Position numbers and translations under genes: made by a program. DNA of 15,099 nt from the NCBI GenBank assembly GCA_025963615.1, contig JAOQAL010000473.1, positions 1 through 15,099 on the forward strand. Direction: 5' to 3'. The notes below the pieces were generated by a model, which was not told the origin of the DNA, searched no databases, and saw nothing but the letters and a program-made list of their open reading frames with translations. This stretch comes from Chitinophagaceae bacterium (GTDB lineage: Bacteria; Bacteroidota; Bacteroidia; Chitinophagales; Chitinophagaceae). Shown here one piece after another: positions 14,453 to 15,099 of this stretch; the first letter of the stretch is position 1, and every line of letters starts with the position of its first letter.

Positions 14453-15099
14453 TTATTTAGAACTTAGATCCGCCCTGTAAAAGAGCAGTTCTGACCAAGC
14501 CTTATCAATATATTTTCTTACGCCGTCGAGATAAGCATCGAAAGAATCTTCGCCATTGGAGGCGTTATATCTTTCTTTAAATGGTTTTCTGAAATCTTTA
14601 TTCCTTTCTTTTAAGCCCTGCTTATAACGGTTCACTAAAAGAAATTCTGCGGGTCCCGATGAGCTGGATTCATATACGGCTACCGTTTGTTTGCCATTCT
14701 CCCAGGCCTTTTTCACTTTTTTCAGGATTTCTTCAACTTTATCGCCAAAACCGACATTGGGATACAGATGGGTAATTGCAATTTTATCACTGTAATCTGT
14801 TAACTGGACCGTACTGAGGTCTTCGCGATAAATCCGGTACCCCGATGAACTCCGGTCAGCAAGATAAAGGGCTACCGTTTTATTCCAGTCATTGTTGTGT
14901 TCTGTTCCAAGATTGCCCCTGCCATCAATCTGATCCCAGGTGACTGGTCCTTCGGTAATATGGTAGCCGCCAAAATCAGGTCCCGATTGAATTTCGAAAA
15001 CCCGCCATTTCCAGTCGCCGGTATGATACTTTTGGGCATGGGCGGTCAGGGCTTTTTCGAATTCAAGTACCTTGTCAACTTTAGGAAATACCCGGTTGG
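14453..15099 (-). CDS. Unrecognised protein, C-terminal part, internally duplicated
   Basis: I translated this frame to the right edge; 214 residues are visible and the N-terminus lies outside. No family is recognised with confidence. The visible part reads as two similar halves of about 100 residues. Half one (about 15085-14813) has WKWRVFEIQSGPDFGGYHI, GPVTWDQIDGR, HNNDWN and YRIYREDLS. Half two (about 14767-14453) has QTVAVYESSSSGPAEFLLVNR and ends LLFYRADLSSK. The shared pattern is a V-(F/Y)-E-x-x-SGP strand and a closing Y-R-x-D-L-S. This resembles duplicated small alpha/beta barrels of the antibiotic-biosynthesis-monooxygenase kind, but that is a guess. No start is visible: a GTG at 14716 lies mid-domain and is not a true start. 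A terminator lies downstream. Confidence 0.7.
   Translation of the reverse strand, partial: NRVFPKVDKVLEFEKALTAHAQKYHTGDWKWRVFEIQSGPDFGGYHITEGPVTWDQIDGRGNLGTEHNNDWNKTVALYLADRSSSGYRIYREDLSTVQLTDYSDKIAITHLYPNVGFGDKVEEILKKVKKAWENGKQTVAVYESSSSGPAEFLLVNRYKQGLKERNKDFRKPFKERYNASNGEDSFDAYLDGVRKYIDKAWSELLFYRADLSSK

Overview
This window looks like chromosomal DNA of a Bacteroidota member, most likely of the Chitinophagaceae type. The support is indirect: several outer-membrane beta-barrel proteins with 'SAQ/SYSQ/MQAQ' signal-peptide ends, four promoters of the Bacteroidota -33 TTG / -7 TAnnTTTG kind, few Shine-Dalgarno sequences, and AT-leaning intergenic DNA with short dispersed repeats. No rRNA, tRNA, CRISPR array, complete insertion sequence, prophage or integrase was seen.

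Left block (about 1-4900, all on the minus strand). In transcription order this is a mannose-family phosphotransferase (PTS) operon: IIA (4893-4474), IIB (overlapping IIA by 8 bases), one polypeptide fusing the membrane subunits IIC and IID, then Enzyme I (ptsI). The 5' part of a secreted copper amine oxidase follows and runs off the left edge. The phosphate relay can be traced by its histidines: EI His188, then HPr, then IIA His9, then IIB His13, then sugar crossing through IIC-IID. HPr, the obligatory link between EI and IIA, is not in the window. No sugar-catabolic gene or regulator is visible either, so the substrate is unknown. The IIC-IID fusion and the HPr-less operon in a Bacteroidota-like background are the most interesting protein-level observations.

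Middle (4900-10480). A 694-base intergenic stretch carries three copies of a repeat unit, two of them in tandem with a 135-bp period; the last copy abuts the stop of a small PorT-like outer-membrane protein gene. That gene diverges from a secreted rhodanese-like protein with an unusual cysteine-rich loop. Then come a large TonB-receptor-like outer-membrane barrel (801 aa) and, convergent with it, an exported DinB-fold protein. A hairpin with a U tract ends the DinB transcript.

Right (10200-15099). A 359-base gap holds a heptanucleotide repeat, several hairpins and a good promoter for a biosynthetic-type thiolase. A BamA-like barrel without POTRA domains follows, apparently starting at TTG, and then a small outer-membrane barrel protein. 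Next are a 141-bp MITE-like element with imperfect terminal inverted repeats and a minus-strand terminator. The terminator serves an unrecognised protein that enters from the right edge and appears to be an internal duplication. Apart from the PTS operon, the genes look like separately transcribed housekeeping or envelope genes, not one pathway.
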